DNA of 64,000 bases from Chinchilla lanigera (lineage: Eukaryota > Chordata > Mammalia > Rodentia > Chinchillidae): positions 3,747,259-3,811,258 of the forward strand of contig NW_004955418.1 in the NCBI RefSeq assembly GCF_000276665.1, in the 5' to 3' direction. Positions 1 to 12,139 of this stretch are shown here, piece by piece; within the stretch, counting starts at the first letter, position 1, and each line of letters starts with the position of its first letter. The translations under genes and the position numbers were made by a program. The notes beneath the pieces are model-generated. The model ran no database searches. It was not told the DNA's origin and saw nothing but the letters and a program-made list of their open reading frames with translations.

Positions 1-1425
1 TTTCCAAATGGCAAGAAACACAGTAACAGAAGCTCCAATTCTATATTGTTCAGGAAAGGGAAAAGAGACTCCTCTTTCTACACTGTATGCTAGTCTTGAA
101 TAGTATTCTCATTATTTTCTACATCTACTTCTACAGGTAAGAGATGCATAACTATGAGAAGACCCAGCAAGGTCATGGGCCCTCTCCCTGTGCAGGGTTG
201 AGGAAGATAAGGAGGCGTGGCTGTCCTGAACAATGGCTGTTGGAAAACAAGTGATGATACCCTTGCTGATTATTTTTCACATTGGTTCCCCTCCTTCTAA
301 ATTTGCACAAAATTCTGAAGTGCTCTTTTTTCTGCTTCTTCCGTGTCCCAACTTGGTCCACAAATTATCTATCCTTATTGATTTATAATAGCTCTTGTCA
401 TCAGTAGACTTAGAATTCACATTTTTCATTACTTAGCAGTATTCCACATGGACTGTACAAATTAATAGCTTAGAATTTTTTCCCTAAACACATTTTTGAA
501 TCTATACTGAAATATATGTAGGATAACTGCTTAACTGGCAAATGAGTCTAGCAGATGAGGTAGCATTTGTACCTAAAATCTGCTATGGGATTCTTGTCAA
601 TTGTTTTGATGGGAGTTATATAAGATGAAATGGTAGGGCAGTATGGGAAAATGCTGGCCCTACTCAATATGAAAGGTTGGAGTTGAAATTTGAAATCTTT
701 GTTTTTTGTGGAACAGAAGAAAATCCATAATTTTCATCATATTCTCAAAAGCTTTGAAACAAAAAAAAATTTAAAAATTGACCTTAAGAGAACATAATCC
801 ATGGACCTGGAGATTGGAGAACCTCTGAATTTATTCTTTAATGCGTGCATAATGAATATGTAATGAATATATAGCACATGGTGTTCAGCTCTATATTAAT
901 CACTCTAGGACATATGAGAAAGCAAACAAAATAAGGTCTTTTCCGGTAAAATATTACAATCTAACTTGGAAGAAATCACTAATCCACATAATGCCATCTG
1001 AGAATACTGAAAGACAGAAAAAACGTAAGTTTTGTTTTAAAAGTTCAACTGTTCATTGAAAGTCATTTTCTATGACTGAAATACTTCTATATATAATTGG
1101 TGGATTTACTTAAAAAGATTTTTTACATTAGTAGTCATTTAAGAAAACCACAATGTCTGTACAACATGAAAAATGTTCATTAGCGGGTGCAAAGGGTACA
1201 CGGTATAACCCGTGATGTCAGTCATCCATGGGATACAGATGGCATAGTCCAGGAAGAAGGTCAGTAATAGAACAAGATGCTGGAAGTTTGTTGGTCAAAA
1301 ATTTTAAATCTCATGGAAATTTTCCAGTGAGCAAGAGAAATTCCACTTGTACCAAATAAGAGATCTTTGAAACAGAGATATTGCCACAATACTAGGATGT
1401 CGCTGTTAGTTCTCTTCCAAAGAGC
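1..1425. other. Intronic sequence, nothing recognised
   Basis: AT-rich sequence with no convincing coding exon, RNA gene or familiar repeat. The short open frames here lack family resemblance. Confidence 0.5.
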
Positions 1426-1794
1426 TGTCAGGGTTTGTGTCTGGATGTCCCCCTCAAAGCCTCATGCAGTCAAGGAGCAGGCTGCTGGAGTTTATGACTG
1501 ACCCATGGCCCAAGGCTGGGATTATGGGTGTGAGGGCTGCACCCGCCCTGGGGCAGGTAGTTTGCAAAGAATGTAAGGGAGGGCAAGAGGCTTGCTTGCT
1601 GCTCCTCCCTTTTGCTCTTGCTTCTTTTGTTGTCTTCCACCATGAACTGTTGCCTCTGCCATGTGCCACCTGGCTTGGAGCCAGCCGGGTATGCACTGAA
1701 ACCTCCACAAACTGTGAGCTAAATAAACCTTTCCTTCCTTAATTTGGAATGTCAGGTATTTTGTCTCAGCAATGAGAGAAAAGTAACCAAGACA
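1426..1794 (+). mobile_element. MaLR-type solo LTR
   Basis: It starts TGTCAGGGTTTGTGTCTGG, carries the MaLR 3' signature 'gtgagctaaataaacctttcc' (AATAAA polyadenylation signal at about 1720), then 'ggtattttgtctcagcaa', and ends 'gtaaccaagaca'. Length is about 369 bp. The same 3' half recurs at 19134, 32129, 34242 and 54062. No internal region follows, so it is a solo LTR. The 5-base flanks (agagc / agctc) do not match, so no target duplication is claimed. Open frames inside it are chance. Confidence 0.8.
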
Positions 1795-2249
1795 AGCTCT
1801 TTCCTCTTCTTTATAGTTTATGCAGATGCTGTTGAAAAAAATTCTGATATAGGCTACTACTATTTATTAATACATTTTAGCATATTTTGAAAATACAACA
1901 TACGATACATATAGCTAGTAAAAATGTTATAATAGTGCAGAAAATCAACATATTCATTGCCTCAGAGTGACTCATTTTCTTTTTGTTTTTGTGACACAAT
2001 CAGCTAAAATCTAGTCATTTAGCATGAATCTCATATATGGTACAATTGTATTGCCTAGAGGGTTCATGTTGCACTTTAGATCTCTAGACTTGTTTACTCT
2101 GCATACCTGCTACTTTATCATGCATATTATCTCCATTATTTTCTCCTGTGCAGATCAACAGTGATTTCCTCGCTAATGTGAAATATGTTTTTCATTACGA
2201 TGCTTTAGAAAATTTTAAGGACCCGAGTCCCTAATACCAAATTAAGGTT
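1795..2249. other. Intronic sequence, nothing recognised
   Basis: AT-rich stretch between the LTR and the L1 3' end. Nothing identifiable is seen. Confidence 0.45.
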
Positions 2250-2645
2250 ACTGGTATTAAATAAATCAGACTCACATGTGTAAACACTGTATTATCTCTC
2301 TGGTGTGAAAAACTGCAATAGTGAATAAGGTCTAAAATGTACAACAGATATTGCGAAATGGGAAGAAATTGTTCAAAAGGAAAAAGGAACTAGGATGGGT
2401 AAAAGCAGCAAGGACAATAGGGAAAAGGGAAAAATGCAAGTCAGTTATACTACTAGTGTCTCTTAGTTCATTAGAAAAGAAAGCTTGTGCCAATATCAGT
2501 TGGAGAAATTTTTTGCCCATATCTTGTACCCTGAGCAACTACTTTAAAGATAACAATGTATCAACTATTATTATTCTCCTATCATTCTGTTATGAAATTT
2601 TACATTTTTTCCATAAAATAAACAAAAATTACTGGTATTAGGATT
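2250..2645 (+). mobile_element. L1 3' UTR, 5'-truncated
   Basis: The sequence parallels, in sense orientation, the 3' terminal segment of the minus-strand L1 at 42437-42900. Shared blocks include 'cagactcacatgtgtaaa', 'aaatgggaagaaattgtt' and 'caactactttaaagataac'. It ends in 'ccataaaataaacaaaaatta'. It is a short 3' end of a lineage-specific L1. Confidence 0.7.
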
Positions 2646-3719
2646 TATTTTCTGACTAGACATTTTGAGTTTATATAAGACAGCATCTTCTCTCATTTTC
2701 ATATTTTTCTCATCAATGTAAAATATCACAAATAGTGGGACCTTTTGTGTTTTTTCATATTATAACAAATACTCAACAAAAAATATTTTCTAGTACAAAG
2801 ATCATTTTGAAAAATGTTACAGCATACATTACATATTGGGATGCTTTTTTTTTAGTTCTTTGTGAGAACTCATTATTTAAGTTCCAGAAACATTCTGAAT
2901 AGGTCAGATTGTAAAAAATTTGGGATAACAGTCTTCTAATGTGATCTGTTTTGAATTCAGAATTAACTTTCCTTCAACAACAATTTTGAAAGGAATAATT
3001 ATTTTCCAACATACTCTAAAGCCATCTCACCTCAAAATTGATCCCTGTGTCCTGGAAGGGCCTTCTAGGGAATATATGAGGTTCTCTCTTTTACAATTTC
3101 GTATTTTTTGGTTTGAATTTTTTTGTAGGTTTCAAACAAAACAATAAGTTACAACAAATTGAATGCAAAAATAGATAAAAGTCAAGCTGTATTTTATTAA
3201 GCCTGACAGTAAAGAGATTAGCAAAACAATGTCACTCTTCTCACTATAAATATATAATATGTATTATATAATATATAAATATATATATAAAATAAATTTT
3301 ACTTTGGGCAGTAGTTATTGTCACTAAAAATTTATTTGTGTCAAAATTTACTGGGCTTTCATCATTTAATAATTTAATGTGTTTATTGTCATTTTTTAAA
3401 TTGATAAAAAAATTTTAAATAGTTATTTTTAATATATAATTCAGTAAATACATGAAAATATTATGGGGTTCTCAATATATTATGAGTTTAAAGGGCTTCA
3501 AAAGACTTCAAAATTTGAGAACTCCTCCAAAATGAAAGAAAACACTACTCCAAAAGAGAAAGAACAGAAAAATGATAAAATTTAAAAGAAAAATGTGAAT
3601 ACTATCTCATTTCTGTTCCCCTGAGTGTTGGAGCCCAGGTTTAATAATGTGGAAGTCATGACTTAACCTGGTGCTGAGAAAGAGTGAAATATATTAGAAT
3701 TTTAGAAGAAGAAGCTTAT
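2646..3719. other. Intronic AT-rich sequence
   Basis: No gene or named repeat is seen. It contains an AT dinucleotide-rich patch at about 3245-3300 and A/T homopolymer runs. Confidence 0.45.
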
Positions 3720-3811
3720 GGGCCAGGGATATAGCTCAGTGGCACAAGCACCTGCCTGGTAAGCACAAGGTCCTGAGTTCAATTCCTGGTACCAAAAAAA
3801 AAAAAAAAAAA
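3720..3811 (+). repeat. ID SINE (tRNA-derived)
   Basis: The body runs from 'gggccagggatatagctcag' to 'gttcaattcctggtacc', followed by an uninterrupted A tail. Box A-like (tagctcagtgg) and box B-like (gttcaattc) RNA polymerase III promoter blocks are visible. It is flanked by near-matching 'agaagcttatg' and 'aggagcttag'. The 'atatagctcagtggcac' variant looks older than the 'tttagctcagcggc' copies. Confidence 0.88.
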
Positions 3812-6800
3812 GGAGCTTAGTGAAAAGTAAGGAGGAGAAAGCATCATTCATGCAAAGAAAGTAAATTAATGACAAAACCTGGACTATAAGTCAAAGTGAA
3901 GCCAGGAAAGGGTAAAGTTGAAAGAAAATAAGGATGAAATGGACAGATGAGTGGTTGTGAAGTCAAGAACAGGACTAAATCCTTTTCTGCAGGGTGAGCA
4001 GAGCACCACTTGTTGTCACTAAAGGTTATCTCACAACTTCCCAGACAGCCCTATCTGGGAGCAGATCTTTCCAAAGACGGTGTATCTCGAAGGTCGAAGG
4101 TCACGTCTTCACAGCCATCTCATTTCGACTTTCTGAATATTTTTCTTTTCCCCCAGAAGTTAGTGATTTCCTCTTATTTCCGAGTTCCCTTCCCAAACTC
4201 CTGGGAACTGAGTAGAGAGTTTAAACTCCCACATTGCCACTCACAGTCAGTAACAGTTTCCTAGAAAATAATTATCAAGAAAGCCACAAAAGTTAATGGG
4301 GAAAAAAGTCAGTGGGCAATCTAAAGCCTTTACTGCCACTTAAAATCAGCTTCCAAAGGCCACCAAAATTGTCATCTTGAGAACCACCAAAAGAAGACAC
4401 ACAGTATTTACACAAGGCCTTGAAGAAAAGTAGGTTTTTGTTAGTAACGATTTTAAAATATAAAAACATATTTTACTAAAATCTTTAGGGAATCTACTTT
4501 AGCCCAAGTTCTTCAGAAAACAGGCAAAGATCAGCCCTGTGGAGTTTTACTTGGAAGATGTACACCCATTACACCAAGAGGAAAATGGTAGCACAGGTGG
4601 GTGGGGGTGACTAACGCGGTCAGCACACTGGCTGCAGTGTGACAGTGAGATGTGAAGACATCCAGCAGGTCACAGCGTGGCAGGTGCGTGGCACACAGTG
4701 CTTCCAGGCAGGCTGCACCAAGCCCTCAGACCAGAAATGAGGAAGACGCTTCCTTTCCCACTTCCCCCTGGTGAGATTTGGCCTCGTGGATTTACTTTTC
4801 CTTACGTTCTGGATGCATGTGCAATCCTTGCAGTGGTCACATGTGATGTCATACCCCTTTCTCTGGAGATGTCATATCTCACTCAAATCCAAAAAGGGCT
4901 GAAAGAGCCAGAAAGGCCTGTGTGTGATCGGTTTGTGAAGCGGCCAAAGGGCGTTCCAGCCTCTCAGCCCTAGCCTTGATTGTAGGCAGAAAGAATCTTC
5001 GGAGGCCCATAGGAGATCTGTCTAATCACAGCGCATTCCGCAGCTGTTACTGCTAGGTAAAGGAAACTGGCAGCAGTGGATTCACAGCCCTGCTTTTCCA
5101 CTTTATGGTGTTTCATGATCATCAGAAAGAGCTTTGTCTCTTACATCCTTTGTGAAACTGACTGTCACATGAAAGGGATATGCCAACATGAAAAGCACAA
5201 TCATCAAATGACTTGAGCACATGGGATTTTTCTCCAGATCTTTGTTTTATTTCCTCTACTTAAACTACCCGAAGCATTCAAAGAAATCACTTCTTACTTT
5301 CTCATAAAGTCACTGTGGAACCAGCCAGCATTAATGGCTTTTAATATACTTTCAATATAAAACACACTTTTTGAAGATTATAAACAGAAAAAAAACTTAA
5401 TGAAGAAATTTAATAAAATTAAGTATATAGATTCAAAACTCAATGGCCCTCAAGATTTCTTACTACTGAAAGAAACCCCAGCTTCAGTACAAAACTAGAA
5501 CGATGCCAGAGAAAAGCCTCTGCCAATGAATGGGGTGGATCAAGGCCTGACCCCTCACTAAGATACACAGCAAACGTGTCAGTGCCGTGATGGTTAAAGA
5601 AAAAGGGAAGGATTGAGGAACGTGAGAAGAACAGACTGAGGACTTAACAAGGGAGAAAACAGTTTCTGCGCTGTGGGAAGGGTGGATGGACAGAGACTAG
5701 GGAATGAACTAGACAAAAGGGGGGAATATAACACCAGATTTCTGCGACTCCAGCCAGTCGGCGATCTTAGACGCCTCGTAGATCTGGATTCCAGGGTGCC
5801 CTGAATCACTAGGTTGCTGTTCTTGTTTGTCATGCTTCGGTCAAGTGATGCACAATTTCCACCTGAAAGGGTCAGCCTCATTTTCTTTACAGGGATTAAG
5901 ACCATGCGCCTTGCTGTGTCTCTCTGTTCTTTCTCTGCCTTCTTTGGCTCACTGCGCAGAGAATGATGTAAAGCACAGAATTTTGCTTCTCAAATTCTCT
6001 GTGCAAACAAGTGGAATACGAATTGTTAACAACCAAATACATGGCCACATGTCTCCTGGCTTTCACGGTGATTCCCTTCTGTACAGGCTCTCACCCTGTT
6101 CCTAACACGTAACTGCTGTTGACACGAACATGCTCAGTGGAAACACTTAACAAATGGAGTTGTGCTAAATTCAAGAATGACAGTGCTAGTCTACAAGGAC
6201 TTGGAGGCTAAGTACTGCTGTTTGAACATGCAAAAATCAAACACGGGACAAACAGAAAGGTGGAGACTTTCCTAGATAAACCTCATACTTCCGATACCTG
6301 GAGAATTCTAACCAAGTTGGACTAGCACCTTTATATCACTGCTCTGACAGAAATCTGGGCATCCCATAACTATGTCATTTTTCTTTCATAGTCTCAAGAG
6401 GTGACCTTTTTATCCCAATAGGTAATATACCATGGGGTCTGCAAGGAGAACAGACATCCTTTTTGCTTTTTACTGCTGCGTCCAAATCATTTCTCCTCCA
6501 ACCTCCTTCTAAAACTCCCATTTTCCTTAAAACGTGTGCCACCATCCAATATAACCTCAACTTCTCCTTGTAGTCATCCACTCCTACTGTGAAGGTTTTA
6601 GTATTTATGACTCTGCCTCAACCGTTACCATCATCATTCTTAGTAACTTCAGTTACCATTCAATGTGCCTGCCTCTTGGCCTCTTTACCTCTCAATTTCT
6701 CCTATCCCTTCTATAGCTCCCTTAGCCATCCATTTCCATGGTCACATTCTTACCAATGGAAAGGCTTACCATTACCATCAGCTGAATCAACTCAGAAACC

Positions 6801-7089
6801 TTAGTTTCCAATATCACACTCTGATTTCCACCCCCGACCTTAACAGCTCCTACATAGCTTAGGTGCCATAGTTCCCTAGTGTAAGCATGCTCTGCACATA
6901 CCCGTGTCATTTCCCTGCTCTCTGTTGTACTTTTTTAATTAAGGAAAAACCCTTAATTTGTTAAAGCAGCATTTTTGCTTCACATCTGTGCCTGAACTGA
7001 AGTGCGGGGAAGAAAATATGCAGCTACGTTGGCTGGGCTCATTTTCCATTTCTGACTCTAAGTCTTCAGGGGCATCAGACCTCTTACTC
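3812..7089. other. Intronic sequence, mostly unrecognised
   Basis: About 3.3 kb without a recognised gene or repeat. Open frames of up to about 100 codons (for example near 4010, 4677, 5594 and 5827) show no family resemblance and no splice-flanked exon structure. The segment at 6440-6860 is pyrimidine-rich on the plus strand and may be an old repeat I cannot name. Confidence 0.45.
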
Positions 7090-7111
7090 TGAGATATATA
7101 TTATATATATA

Positions 7112-7360
7112 AGAAAGGCATGAAGTGTTTTACTATATATCATATATAATAGAACATAATATATCATATATATCATATACAATAGAACATAATATAGCAT
7201 GTGTTATATATCATATATAATAGAACATAAGGTGTCATATATATGATATATAATAGACCATAAGATATCATATATATGATATATATCACATATGATATCT
7301 TATGGTCTATTATATATATATTATATATGCTATATAATAGAACACTTCATGCCCTCTTTC
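7112..7360. repeat. AT-rich palindrome with internal tandem repeats
   Basis: The outer arms 'ggcatgaagtgtt' (about 7117-7129) and 'aacacttcatgcc' (7341-7353) are reverse complements. Between them sit several copies of a unit like 'atatcatatataatagaaca'. An inner near-perfect palindrome runs 7251-7312, with arms 'taatagaccataagatatca' and its complement. The inner centre (about 7281) is offset from the outer centre (about 7236), so the left arm carries extra tandem copies. Confidence 0.85.
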
Positions 7361-7489
7361 CTCCAAATTTTGATATGCCTTGTTTTCTTTATTCTCTTCT
7401 TGCAGTCTTGCTTCTAAATCACTGAGAACATATAGGCAAACCCAGGTGAACATTATAGCTCCTCACCAACCAATTTACCAGTCCACACT

Positions 7490-8330
7490 ACATCTATACT
7501 CAATTCATTTTGCTTATTTATGCAACAAACATTTTTTGAGCACCTCATACATACAAGTGCTATCCTAGGTGCCAGGCAACAACAGTGAACAAACTGGATA
7601 AATTTCTGGCCCTGAGAAGTTTATGTTCTAGCAGAGACACAATATACATAAATAATGTAAAGAAATGTCCAAGTGTTGGTAAGTACTACATACAAAGGAA
7701 AGAAAGCAAAACAATGTAAGGAGACAGCAAGGAAGAGCAGGGTTTGAGACAGCCAGGGAAGGCTTCTCTGACAAAGCAGCACACGACTCAGCCAGGGGTG
7801 TGTGGGAGAGGGTTTCACACAGAGAAACAGTAAACACGGAGGCCCTTGGCTATGAGTGGGTCTCGAAGGACCTGAGTAACTGCAAAGTGACGCGTCTGGG
7901 CAGAGCGAAGGGACAGCAGAGGAAGACACGCAGTAGACGGATGGCAGAAGCTCTTCACCAGCATGAAGCGCCACGCTGACCACGGTAAGAACGCTGTTCT
8001 CTAGTAAGGGAGAGGTCGGACGCACTCGGGAGGCTTTCACTGGGGAACAGCACGGTCTTATTTAGGTTTCACAAAGACACCCGGCACTCAGAGAAGTGAA
8101 GAGGACGGGAGCGAAAGTGCGGAGACCAGTAAGCGATGGTAGAAGTTATCCAGGGAGGACGTGATGAGGGTCAGGGCAGGCCCGGCTGGGGGTGAAAACG
8201 ACGTGAGCAGTGCATGGATACTCTTAGAAGAAGGAGGCCTCAGAGTTAGCCAGTGGACCAGCTTGGGGTGTAAGAGAAGTGTAAAGAGTGACCACATCCT
8301 TTTTGGCCTAAGAAGCAGGAAGAATAAAAT
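7490..8330 (-). repeat. Ancient L2 LINE fragment (antisense)
   Basis: On the plus strand it reads like the reverse complement of an L2 3' end: 'gcaacaaacattttttgagcacctcatac', 'gtgccaggcaacaacagtgaacaaac', 'gagaagtttatgttctag', then 'cagccagggaaggcttctctgac' and 'gagaccagtaagcgatgg'. The long minus-strand frame at 7621-8040 lies within this repeat and is probably not a gene. The named match is from memory of the L2 consensus. Confidence 0.72.
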
Positions 8331-8446
8331 TATTCTAGCTGATTACCTAGATAAACACTGAAGAGGAACAGCTTCGGGAAGAATGGTCTTGTCCGTTGCA
8401 CACCACTTACTTCCTACTCTCTCTCCACTTTTAAAAACAAATTTTG

Positions 8447-8612
8447 CGGCTCTTGGGATTGAAGCTAGCAGCGCTCTACCACTGAGTTACATCTCCAGTC
8501 CTTTTTAGTTTTTATTTTGAGACAGGCTCTCAGTAAGCTATCCAGGCTTGGCTGGGGCTTGCCATTCTCCTGCCTCAGCCTCCAAAATTAGAGGTATGTC
8601 ACCATGCCTGGC
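8447..8612 (-). repeat. B4-type SINE (ID+B1 dimer), antisense
   Basis: An ID-like half ('gcgctctaccactgagttac', 'atctccagtcc') is followed by an antisense B1-like half ('gagacaggctctcagtaag', 'ctcctgcctcagcctcc', 'caccatgcctggc'). This ID+B1 order is the B4 arrangement of rodents. Confidence 0.75.
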
Positions 8613-8660
8613 ACTTCCCCCTCTTCCTCTTTCTTCTTCTCTTCCTCGGCCTGCTCTCTT

Positions 8661-8852
8661 TGTGAGTGTGGTCCTGGGGACTGGATCCAGGAACTTAGCA
8701 CTGAGCTATAGCCCCTGTTCTTCTTTAAATTTAAAAAAAAAATTTTGAGATTGAGTCTCACTAAGTCACTAAATTCCTCAGCCTGGGTTCACACTTGTGA
8801 TACACCTGCCTCAGACTCCAGAGGGCTGGGATTACACGCATGTGCCAATGTT
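8661..8852 (-). repeat. Second B4-type SINE, antisense
   Basis: The ID half is 'ggactggatccaggaactt' to 'cactgagctatagcccctg'. An A/T spacer follows, then the B1 half 'gagattgagtctcactaagt', 'ctgcctcagactcc', 'gctgggattacacgcatgtg'. It lies about 50 bases from the copy at 8447 in the same orientation and is more diverged. Confidence 0.7.
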
Positions 8853-9365
8853 CGATCGTCTTTTGTATTGAATATTCTCCTCCCAGACACTTTAGTGTGA
8901 GTTTGGGATTAACAGAGTGTAGAATGGAAGGGTACTCACACACGGGAGGTGCTGGTTTAAGTACAGAGCAGTGACAAGTAATGTACATAGTGGGGTGGGA
9001 CAGGAGAGAGGTGTAAATTGTAAGGGAAACCAACACTCTGTTTTACCCTTAACATTGAGGTGAAGCCATCTTTGCTCTAATCAGTGTGGGGAGACAGACT
9101 CTGAAAAGGCATTCCAAGCAAATAACACCAACCTTGAAAACTGTGAGGCTCAAAGTTCTCGGACAGTTCTGTTATTCCCCACCTCCTACTCCCTGCAGAC
9201 TCTAAGACAGGATGGGCAGAAGAAGAAATCAGAGCTTCCCAGCAGGAGAGGAAGCCAAGGAATGGAATAAATTTTAGGCAAGACAAATATAACTGTGAAG
9301 CTTATCCCAGAAAGAAGGGCACCTATAATTGGAACCTGAAGCCTCTACTGTAAGACAGGTAGGGC
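8853..9365. other. Intronic sequence, nothing recognised
   Basis: No gene, SINE or LTR feature identified. Short open frames on the minus strand have no recognisable product. Confidence 0.45.
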
Positions 9366-9490
9366 ACCGGGTGTGGTGACGCACGCTTGTAATTCCAGCA
9401 CTTGGGAGGCTGAGGCAGGAGGATTGCTGTGAGTCTGGCAGCCTGTGCTACATAGCGAGGCCCTGTCTCAAAACAAAACAAAACAAAAAA
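9366..9490 (+). repeat. B1 SINE
   Basis: 7SL-derived: 'ccgggtgtggtgacgcacgc', 'cagcacttgggaggctgagg', 'caggaggattgctgtgag', 'gccctgtctcaaaac', then a (CAAAA)n tail. Confidence 0.9.
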
Positions 9491-10074
9491 TGAAAAGCAG
9501 GTAGATTCTCAGCAGGGCAGCTCCTCCAAAAGTAGTCACCTCTGTTCTTTCATTCTTAGATCCTCAACACAAGCCTGTCTGCTTACAGATCCCAGAAATC
9601 CTTTCCACAGAGAACAGTTTTTACTTGACCATCAATGAAACAGGCTTAAAATATTACTGGTGGGGGGGATAATAAACTGAATAAGGTGTACAGAATAGAT
9701 GTGGATGACGCCAGGCCCTCACTAGAGACAGATCTGGTTCCTCAGAGGGTGGGAAGAGCCTGGTGTGTACCGCAGAAAGGCCTTTGTCATCTGCACAGCA
9801 CTCTTCTCACTGCTTCTTCCCTCTCTACCCTGCTCAGCTTAAGAACACGTGCAGACAACCCTGACCTCTGACCTCTTCTCTTCAGAATGGCCTCCTCTCA
9901 CATCCCTCACCCTCCCGCCCGTCTCTGAGGCCTGTGTCTGCATGCAAAGCCTCTCCGGGGTTACATCTGTATTCTTCCTCTGCTGCCTCACCTGGCGGCA
10001 GAGGGAACGAAATCGTGTCCTTCGCATCACCATGCGGGGCTGACTCTTCTTGCATTTTAAAGGCCGCAGCCTTC
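9491..10074. other. Intronic sequence, nothing recognised
   Basis: Mixed-composition sequence. The open frames at 9686-10043 overlap each other on both strands and resemble no family. The right part may already be diverged L2. Confidence 0.4.
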
Positions 10075-10645
10075 CCTAATATTTCTGAACTTGTCTCACT
10101 GCTCTGATTCTTATCCTTTATAATCATTCCCTCTGCACAGAGCAGCCAGAATAATACCTTTAAAATGCAGATCAGCTCATGCCACTCCACATGTAAATGC
10201 CTTTGCTGATACTCCACTGTGCTTGAAAAAAGGTACACATTCAAGAATAAAGGTACACATTCAAGATCTCTCGGGTCACCCTACTGTCCTGGTGCCATTC
10301 CCCAGCCCCAGCCCACTCCAGTCTGAGACCTTGCTTCAGAGGTTTTGTACGTGCTACTTGCTCTTCCTCCAGACTTTCCTCTTCGCTCAGCTCACCAAGA
10401 GGCTGTTTCTGGCCATTCTATCAAAAGTAGCCACGTACACACCAATATACACATGTATAACCTCGGCCATATCCTTCTATTTCATTCCTAGCATTTATAA
10501 AAGTCTACATTGTCATTCAGTTCCTATACTATTTCATTATGGTTCTTTTTCCATCAGAGCATAACCTCTATGACATGACCCTATTTTGTACACACTGTTA
10601 TCTCCAGCACTATTTATCAGTGCCGGGTATAGATTAATGCGCTGA
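10075..10645 (+). repeat. Ancient L2 LINE 3' end
   Basis: The L2 3' pattern in sense orientation: 'cagagcagccagaataatac', 'cagatcagctcatgccactc', 'ctttgctgatactccactgt', 'ccattctatcaaaagtagcc', 'agcataacctctatgacatg', 'gaatggatgaatga'. The frame at 10223-10564 lies in this repeat. A small tandem duplication, 'aaaggtacacattcaaga', is visible at about 10228-10265. Confidence 0.75.
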
Positions 10646-11041
10646 ATGGATGAATGAGGGGTGGGAGTTGGCGGCTACATACAAAATGTTGGTGGACTCA
10701 AAGGGTAAAAAAAGATCCTCATTTAACTTCAAGCACTGGATAGATGTGATCAGCATTGATGAGTCAGTTCTTTCTCTCCCATTTTGGGTTGCTAGGACAT
10801 TTTTTAATGTTATTGACACCGATGGGGTGCAGAGTGCCTATCTCATCGTCAGAGCTGAGTATCCAGATCTTCTAGGGTCTAGAGCTTGTGAGGATAGTTG
10901 CTTGTGGGTTTCCAGCCATGTCTCACAGAGGACTACCATACAATGTATCCAAGTTCGAGATCTCCCATGGCAGGTGTGTAAGAAGTGCAGCAGTATAAGA
11001 AATGCACTTTACTGAAGCTCAGGTGGGGCTGCCAGCTTTAT
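10646..11041. other. Intronic sequence with a 121-codon open frame
   Basis: A frame at 10650-11015 (plus strand) is open but has no recognisable domain and partly overlaps the L2 tail. I regard it as chance. Nothing else is seen here. Confidence 0.4.
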
Positions 11042-11058
11042 AAATCCACTGCAGCAGC

Positions 11059-11141
11059 AGGGGCTGGGGATTTAGCTCAGCGGCAAAAGCGCCTGCCTGG
11101 CAAGCGCAAGGTCGTGAGTTCGGTTCCCGGTACCGGAGAAA
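11059..11141 (+). repeat. ID SINE, young subfamily, intact target duplication
   Basis: The body is 'gggctggggatttagctcag' with 'cggcaaaagcgcctgcctgg', 'gtcgtgagttcggttcc' and 'cggtaccggag', with a short A tail. It is flanked by perfect 17-bp direct repeats 'aaatccactgcagcagc' at 11042-11058 and 11142-11158. A perfect duplication and a CpG-rich body suggest a recent insertion. Confidence 0.95.
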
Positions 11142-11348
11142 AAATCCACTGCAGCAGCTAATGAAATTTCTGCCTGCTCCTGTCCCCATCATAGGATATG
11201 GAGCTTTTACAACCGCCAGCAAGGAACATGTTCTTTTCCTTCAAACGGCAAACCTTGCCTTTACAGTACTTTGAGTGAGTCATGATTTGCATCAAACACA
11301 ATCCTGGAAGTGATCTGATTTAAATGAAATGTTAAGAGCATAAAAGAT

Positions 11349-11430
11349 GAGCTGGGGATATAGCTCAGTGGCACACTGCCTGCTTGGTAAGTGCGAGGCC
11401 CTGAGTTCGATTCCCAGTACCCTCCCACAA
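11349..11430 (+). repeat. ID SINE
   Basis: 'gagctggggatatagctcag', 'tggcacactgcctgcttgg', 'ctgagttcgattcccagtac'. It is the older 'atagctcagtggcac' type with a degraded tail. Confidence 0.85.
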
Positions 11431-12139
11431 GAACATAGTTTTTAAAAAGCCCCCCCCAAACCCCTAGAGAATAAAAAATGGAAGCAGTGAGAAGCAGAGT
11501 GTGCTGTCCATTTCAAAAGAAGGAGCTGCAATATCCCGGATAAGCAAAGAACTCCAGGGATGCTACTGCGGAGTCTCTGCGCCTTGCAGGGCGCAGATCC
11601 TTGCTGGGTATCCACCCCCTAGATCTCCTGGGAAGGTGTTAACACCAACCTCGTCAGATCCTTTATAAAAGAAACATATCCTGTTGTAAAAAGAGAATTA
11701 ATGTTAAGCCCTCCAAATTATTCTTGTAGGTTTTGTGTGTCAGGGCTGGAAAAAAGCCAAACATACATCATGCATTTTTATGAAAATGTCATAATCACCA
11801 TTTTTTAAAATGTAAAATATAAAAATAAGGCTGAAAATCATACCCACCATGGTAATATCATCACTATTTTGGTTTATTTCCTTCTAGCTTTTAAAATAAT
11901 GCGTTTCCATATTTTCAGATAGGAAAATATGACTTGCTACTTTTTTACTAAAAATAAATCAAAATTTTAGGATACCTAGTAATAAGCAGAATGTAAAACA
12001 GCTTCCCAGTGGCCCAATGTAGTCAAGATTTAGCCCAAATTATAGACATTTATGAATCCTTATAATTTGTTACTGAAATAAGTCATTCTATAATATCCTC
12101 AGCGGTATGTTGTTTTTTTAAATTTTGAGTCTACATCTT
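11431..12139. other. Intronic sequence, nothing recognised
   Basis: A GC-richer patch at 11510-11640 is followed by AT-rich DNA. No gene or familiar repeat identified. Confidence 0.4.

Noticed and set aside
7095..7345. CRISPR-like array of repeats
   Set aside because: The units are AT-rich tandem and palindromic copies without unique spacers, in a mammalian intron.
7621..8040. 139-codon minus-strand open frame
   Set aside because: It lies inside an antisense L2 repeat, with no domain and no splice-flanked context.
11059..11141. Possible tRNA gene (boxes A and B visible)
   Set aside because: It is an ID SINE: A tail, target duplication, many copies and no cloverleaf that pairs fully. The same applies to the other ID copies.
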